Source: Asticcacaulis sp. (lineage in GTDB: Bacteria; Pseudomonadota; Alphaproteobacteria; Caulobacterales; Caulobacteraceae). From it: a stretch of DNA of 10,000 bases. Every line of letters starts with the position of its first letter. Within the stretch, counting starts at the first letter, position 1. A program made the position numbers and the translations under genes. Positions 6,805 through 10,000 of the stretch are shown here, one piece after another. The notes under the pieces were generated by a model. It did no database searches, was not told the DNA's origin, and saw only the letters and a list, made by a program, of their open reading frames with translations. The stretch is taken from contig NZ_JAIWNX010000083.1 of NCBI RefSeq assembly GCF_020217185.1, forward strand, positions 1 through 10,000, given 5' to 3'.

Positions 6805-7167
6805 ATGAACGAAAACACCAACGACTCCCGCTGGAACGAACTGGTCCCCGAAGCCTTTGCCGAGGCCTCGGACCCGATGGTGCGCGTTCTGCTGGGCAAG
6901 ATGCTGGTCGTGCGCCTCAATCAGATCGGCACCCATGACGAGCTGCTGAGCTTTGAGCTGATCGGCGGGCGCGTTATCCGCGCCAATCGCAAGGAAGGGC
7001 TGGTCCTGTCATTGGTGGGGACACGTCAGGGCGAAGACTTTTTCCTGCCTCTGGTGCCCGAAGCCTATCTGATGCTGGATCCGGGCGATTACGCCCTGAC
7101 CTGCGGCACGGTGATCCGCAATCCGGACTTCAGCGCCGCCTTCGATATCTATGCGCAGATAAATTGA
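6805..7167 (+). CDS. Unrecognised cytoplasmic protein translationally coupled to the DUF1653-like gene
   Basis: The 120-residue acidic protein has an N-terminal helical segment (WNELVPEAFAEASDPMVRVLLGKML). A mainly beta-type region follows: LLSFELIGGRVIRANRKEGLVLSLV, DFFLPLVPEAYLMLDPGDYAL and CGTVIRNPDF. No signal, membrane helix or catalytic motif is visible, and I do not recognise a family. ATG 6805 lies 2 nt after the upstream stop codon; GTG 6799, which overlaps that stop, would add two residues. No separate strong ribosome site is seen, which fits translational coupling. Its TGA directly abuts the stop of the opposing gene. Codon use and GC are like the neighbours. Confidence 0.75.
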   Translation: MNENTNDSRWNELVPEAFAEASDPMVRVLLGKMLVVRLNQIGTHDELLSFELIGGRVIRANRKEGLVLSLVGTRQGEDFFLPLVPEAYLMLDPGDYALTCGTVIRNPDFSAAFDIYAQIN

Positions 7168-7518
7168 TCAGCGAAACCGCGAGGCGATAAAGTCCGCGTC
7201 ATAGCCCCCGGCCTGCGCCAGAGCCGCCACGCTCAGGGCGATCACACCCAGCGCGGCCACCGGCAGGACGATAGCGACGATCCATTGGAACAGGCTGCGG
7301 CTCTGCTGCGCGATGACGGCCGGCGGCACGGTGTCTTCGGCAGAGGCCCACTCATAGGCAGGCACCTCCATCTCCACCGGCCCCGTCAGGATGTGCGGGC
7401 CGGGTGTCTCGACCTCGACCTCCTGCGGCGCATGACTGAACTTCAGATTACGCTTTTGCCGATCCGGCAACACGGTCTTGCTGAACTGAGGCTTTTTCGT
7501 CAGGACCCGCTTCATCAT
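7168..7518 (-). CDS. Small protein with a single C-terminal membrane anchor, unknown function
   Basis: The 116-residue protein has a basic N-terminus (MMKRVLTKKPQFSKTVLPDRQKR) and an acidic, proline-containing middle (EVEVETPGPHILTGPVEMEVP). One strongly hydrophobic helix lies at about 79-101 (WIVAIVLPVAALGVIALSV), followed by a 15-residue tail. There is no signal peptide, so a C-terminally anchored cytoplasmic protein is the simplest reading. The start could be ATG 7518 or the adjacent ATG 7515; the ribosome site (GGTAGA) is poor. A longer reading from GTG 7578 is possible but lacks a site. Function is not recognised. It converges with the upstream plus-strand gene without any gap. Confidence 0.65.
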   Translation of the reverse strand: MMKRVLTKKPQFSKTVLPDRQKRNLKFSHAPQEVEVETPGPHILTGPVEMEVPAYEWASAEDTVPPAVIAQQSRSLFQWIVAIVLPVAALGVIALSVAALAQAGGYDADFIASRFR

Positions 7519-7699
7519 AATTCTACCGATTTTCCCCTGCGCGCACCTATCCCGCAGCGCACGCTGAAAGGTTAACACCGGACCCGGAGGGGCTGTAAAG
7601 CCGTTTCACGCCGCTTGGGCCGCCTTTTTTGCACGAAAGGGGCGGAGTGTTACATTTCAAAGACATAGGACCGTTGCAGGCGTAACCGGAGTTCGCCTC

Positions 7700-8500
7700 T
7701 CAGGCGAGAGCCGCCCACACTCTTAACGCCTGACGCATCTCGGCCACATCGTGCACGCGCACCATACGCGCGCCGTTTTGCACCGCATAGAGGTGGATGG
7801 CCAGGGTGCCGCCGATACGCCGGGTGGCATCGGACGCAGGCGCACCGTCGCGTTCTTCCAGCGCGGCGATAAAGCGTTTGCGCGAGGCCGCCATCAGCAA
7901 CGGAAAGCCATGCGACGCCAGACGCGGCGTGGCGCGGATCAGGCTCAGATTGTGGTCCAGCGTCTTGCCGAATCCGATACCGGGATCGAGCCAGATGTTT
8001 TCGTGCGCCACACCCGCCGCAATCGCCGCCTCGGCGCGGGCGAGCAGATAGGTTTCGACCTCCGCCACCACATCGTCATAGTGCGGCGAAGCCTGCATGG
8101 TGCGCGGCTCGCCCTGCATGTGCATCAGGATGACCTGCCCTTGCAGTTCGGCGGCGGTCGCCAGACTGTCGCGGCTGTGGCTGAGCGCCGTTACGTCGTT
8201 CCATATCGTCGCCCCGGCAGCAAAGGCGGCGCGCGCCACGTCGGGTTTCAGCGTGTCGATGCTGAGCGGACCGGACCACCGGGCGCGTAAGCCCTCGATG
8301 ACCGGCACGACGCGGGCGATTTCTTCGGCGGCGGATACCGGCTCGGCCCCCGGTCGCGTGGACTCACCGCCGATATCGAGCACATCGGCCCCTTCGGCGA
8401 TCAGGCGCAGGCCCTGCGCCACGGGATCATAGGCCCCGCCATCGGAAAACGAGTCCGGCGTGGCATTGATAACGCCCATGATAAGAGGAAAAGTGGCCAA
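7700..8500 (-). CDS. folP: Dihydropteroate synthase
   Basis: FolP condenses p-aminobenzoate with hydroxymethyl-dihydropterin pyrophosphate in folate synthesis; it is the sulfonamide target. The 266 residues show the whole motif set of this TIM barrel: LIMGVINATPDSFSDGG (6-22), DIGGESTRPGA (42-52), LSIDT (79-83), WNDVTA, LMHMQGEPRTMQ, DPGIGFGKT (172-180), ASRKRF (205-210) and VRVHDV (247-252). TTG 8500 is chosen because GGGGGGAG lies 6 nt before it; ATG 8479 would begin at MGVINA with no ribosome site. It follows murB by 44 bp on the same strand, with a strong hairpin between, and its end carries a small palindrome (CGCCT-CTC-AGGCG at 7694-7706) near the stop codon. Confidence 0.96.
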   Translation of the reverse strand: MATFPLIMGVINATPDSFSDGGAYDPVAQGLRLIAEGADVLDIGGESTRPGAEPVSAAEEIARVVPVIEGLRARWSGPLSIDTLKPDVARAAFAAGATIWNDVTALSHSRDSLATAAELQGQVILMHMQGEPRTMQASPHYDDVVAEVETYLLARAEAAIAAGVAHENIWLDPGIGFGKTLDHNLSLIRATPRLASHGFPLLMAASRKRFIAALEERDGAPASDATRRIGGTLAIHLYAVQNGARMVRVHDVAEMRQALRVWAALA

Positions 8501-8504
8501 TCTG

Positions 8505-8543
8505 ATCTCCCCCCTCCCCGTCGCGGCGCGACAGGGAGGAGAT
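8505..8543 (-). promoter_or_regulatory. Intercistronic stem-loop between murB and folP, overlapping the folP ribosome site
   Basis: On the minus strand CCTCCCTGTCGC and GCGACGGGGAGG form a 12-bp stem with one G-U pair and a 3-nt loop (GCC), at 8513-8539. Outside it ATCTCC (complement of 8538-8543) can pair with GGAGAT (complement of 8505-8510), taking in the folP Shine-Dalgarno. There is no T-tract. It may reduce folP translation, block transcript decay, or cause partial attenuation. Confidence 0.5.
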
Positions 8544-8544
8544 A

Positions 8545-9450
8545 TTAACGACGCCCGATGCGCTTGATTTCCCAGTGCAGGTCGATGCCGAACTTGTCCT
8601 TGACCTCAGCGCGCACCGTATCGCCTAAGCCTTCGAGGTCGGCTGCCGTGGCGTTGTCGGCATTGATCATGAAGTTGGAATGCAACTCAGAGAACTTGGC
8701 GCCGCCAAAGCGCTTACCGCGCCAGCCCGCCTCATCGACCAGCTTCCACGCCGAATGGCCTTCCGGATTTTTGAAGGTCGAACCGCCGGTCTTTTCGCGG
8801 ATCGGCTGAGACGTTTCCCGGCGCGCGGTGATGGCGTCCATGCGCTCGGTGATGGCCGCCGGGTCATCAGGCGTGCCCTGAAACACCGCCTGTATCCAGA
8901 CAATATCCGGACTGATGTCCGAGTGGCGATAGCTGAAGCCAAAGTCTTCGTTAGTGAAGGTTCGCATCTCACCCGTGCGGTCATAGCCCCAGGCCGAAAC
9001 CAGAATATCCTTGGTTTCGCGGCCATAACACCCGGCATTCATCGTCAGAGCGCCGCCAATGGTGCCGGGAATGCCCGCATAAAACTCAAGCCCTGCCAGA
9101 CCGGCCTTGGCCGCGGCCCGCGCCACGGCGCTGTCGAGCGCGCCGGGCCCCGCAATGATCAGATTGTTTTCTATGTCTATCTGAATGTCAGAGAAGGCCT
9201 TACCGGCAAGGCGAATGACGACGCCTTCGATTCCGCCGTCGCGCACAATCAGATTGGACCCCACGCCGATATAGGTGACAGGCACAGACGGGTCCAACTG
9301 ACGCAGGAAATCGCTCAGGTCGTCCGGATCAGCAGGGATGTATAACACATCCGCCGGGCCGCCGACGCGGAACCACGTAAACGGGGCCAGTTCGGCCTGC
9401 TTTACGATCTTGCCGCGCACGGCAGGGAGAGTGTCGGTCCAATCGCTCAC
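8545..9450 (-). CDS. murB: UDP-N-acetylenolpyruvoylglucosamine reductase
   Basis: MurB reduces UDP-GlcNAc-enolpyruvate to UDP-MurNAc with FAD and NADPH, the second committed peptidoglycan step. The 301 residues include [15 protein letters not shown] (27-41), [21 protein letters not shown] (61-81), [17 protein letters not shown] (127-143), YRHS (174-177, active-site Arg175), GGSTFKNP (222-229, proton donor Ser224), and HWEIKRIG with Glu294. GTG 9450 is the start: GGAAGGAG lies 7 nt upstream, and GTGA overlaps the murC stop by 4 bp, indicating coupled translation. The reading to 9492 is inside murC and lacks support. In many alphaproteobacteria ddl and ftsQ follow murB; here folP follows. Confidence 0.97.
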   Translation of the reverse strand: MSDWTDTLPAVRGKIVKQAELAPFTWFRVGGPADVLYIPADPDDLSDFLRQLDPSVPVTYIGVGSNLIVRDGGIEGVVIRLAGKAFSDIQIDIENNLIIAGPGALDSAVARAAAKAGLAGLEFYAGIPGTIGGALTMNAGCYGRETKDILVSAWGYDRTGEMRTFTNEDFGFSYRHSDISPDIVWIQAVFQGTPDDPAAITERMDAITARRETSQPIREKTGGSTFKNPEGHSAWKLVDEAGWRGKRFGGAKFSELHSNFMINADNATAADLEGLGDTVRAEVKDKFGIDLHWEIKRIGRR

Positions 9451-10000
9451 GCAGTGGCTCCTTCCAACTGCGCCGGAAGCGCGTAGGCCCATTGCGTGAT
9501 GTCGCCCGCCCCCAGGCAGACGACCAGATCCCCGGCCTTCGCCTCAGCGGCCACAAGGCCTGCCAGCGCCGCCGGGCCGTCAAGGCCCACAGCATTACGG
9601 TGGCCGTGACGGTGCAGGGCTTCGACCAGCGCGTCCTTGTTGACGCCCTCGATCGGCGCTTCACCCGCCGAATAGACATCGGCGACGATGACCTTGTCGG
9701 CGTCGTGGAAACAGGTCGAAAACTCGGTCATCAGATCGCGCAGACGGGTGTAGCGGTGCGGCTGCACCACGGCGATGACCTTGCCCTGCGTCACCTGACG
9801 CGCGGCCTTGAGCACGGCAGCGATTTCGACCGGGTGGTGGCCGTAATCGTCGATGATGCGCACGCCGTTGACGATGCCCGTGGTGGTGAAGCGGCGCTTG
9901 ACGCCACCGAACGCACCCAGCCCCTTGCGTACATCGGCCTCAGAGACGCCCAGTTCGCGGGCGATGGCGATGGCCGCCGTGGCGTTCGACACATTATGGT
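9447..10000 (-). CDS. murC: UDP-N-acetylmuramate--L-alanine ligase, C-terminal part (5' end outside window)
   Basis: MurC adds L-alanine to UDP-MurNAc with ATP. Only the last 183 residues are present. They start in [13 protein letters not shown], the end of the central ATPase domain. Then comes the ligase C-terminal domain: [46 protein letters not shown] and [11 protein letters not shown]. The DDYGHHP and PHRYTR motifs are specific to MurC and its close relatives. The frame remains open to the window edge, so the gene is cut by the window and not truncated. An apparent start near 9992 is just an internal GTG codon. Its stop overlaps the murB start (GTGA). Confidence 0.95.
   Translation of the reverse strand, partial: HNVSNATAAIAIARELGVSEADVRKGLGAFGGVKRRFTTTGIVNGVRIIDDYGHHPVEIAAVLKAARQVTQGKVIAVVQPHRYTRLRDLMTEFSTCFHDADKVIVADVYSAGEAPIEGVNKDALVEALHRHGHRNAVGLDGPAALAGLVAAEAKAGDLVVCLGAGDITQWAYALPAQLEGATA

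Noticed and set aside
7567..7576. TTAACC as a CtrA half-site upstream of the membrane-anchored gene
   Set aside because: Only one half-site is present, without the second TTAA seven bases away, and such hexamers occur by chance.
7591..7630. Hairpin GGCT-GTAA-AGCC and a T6 run as a terminator
   Set aside because: The 4-bp stem is about 23 nt from the T-run, and no plus-strand gene ends there.

Overview
The window is GC-rich and densely coded, and it looks like chromosomal backbone of an alphaproteobacterium. The Caulobacterales are the most likely order, with an Asticcacaulis- or Caulobacter-like genus as the best guess. This rests on PurA beginning at a TTG codon with [18 protein letters not shown], an alphaproteobacterial (Methanosarcina-type) SerC, the murC-murB order, and frequent GTG/TTG starts. 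The taxonomic call is an inference from protein character; no marker RNA lies in the window. I see no tRNA, rRNA, CRISPR array, transposase or integrase.

Layout. Positions 1-885 (-) hold most of an exported aspartyl protease with two retropepsin-like halves; it runs off the left edge and has no in-window stop. Positions 966-1766 (-) hold a receiver-like protein that has lost its phosphoacceptor aspartate. Next comes purA (1964-3253, -). Between these two lies a second, synonymously diverged copy of the last 14 codons of purA (1887-1928). On the plus strand a small membrane protein (3484-3756) follows two identical-core palindromes 32 bp apart, and it converges on serC (3761-4963, -). An exported Arg/Asp/Tyr-rich protein (5183-5584, +) diverges from serC and converges on thiD (5706-6485, -), with three hairpins in the gap. 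A two-gene plus-strand unit follows: a DUF1653-like protein (6563-6802) and an unrecognised protein (6805-7167). It abuts, stop codon to stop codon, a C-terminally anchored membrane protein (7168-7518, -). The right end is a minus-strand cluster: murC (partial, from 9447), murB (8545-9450, overlapping murC by 4 bp) and folP (7700-8500, preceded by a strong intercistronic hairpin).

Function. Most recognised genes are metabolic housekeeping: AMP synthesis (PurA), serine (SerC), thiamine (ThiD), folate (FolP) and peptidoglycan precursors (MurB, MurC). The lesser-known genes between them are an exported protease, a pseudo-receiver, small membrane proteins and an exported repeat protein. These, with the unusual intergenic palindromes, are where anything new is likely to be. 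I do not see a clear multi-gene novel system. The best leads are the purA-tail duplication and the paired operator before the small membrane gene.
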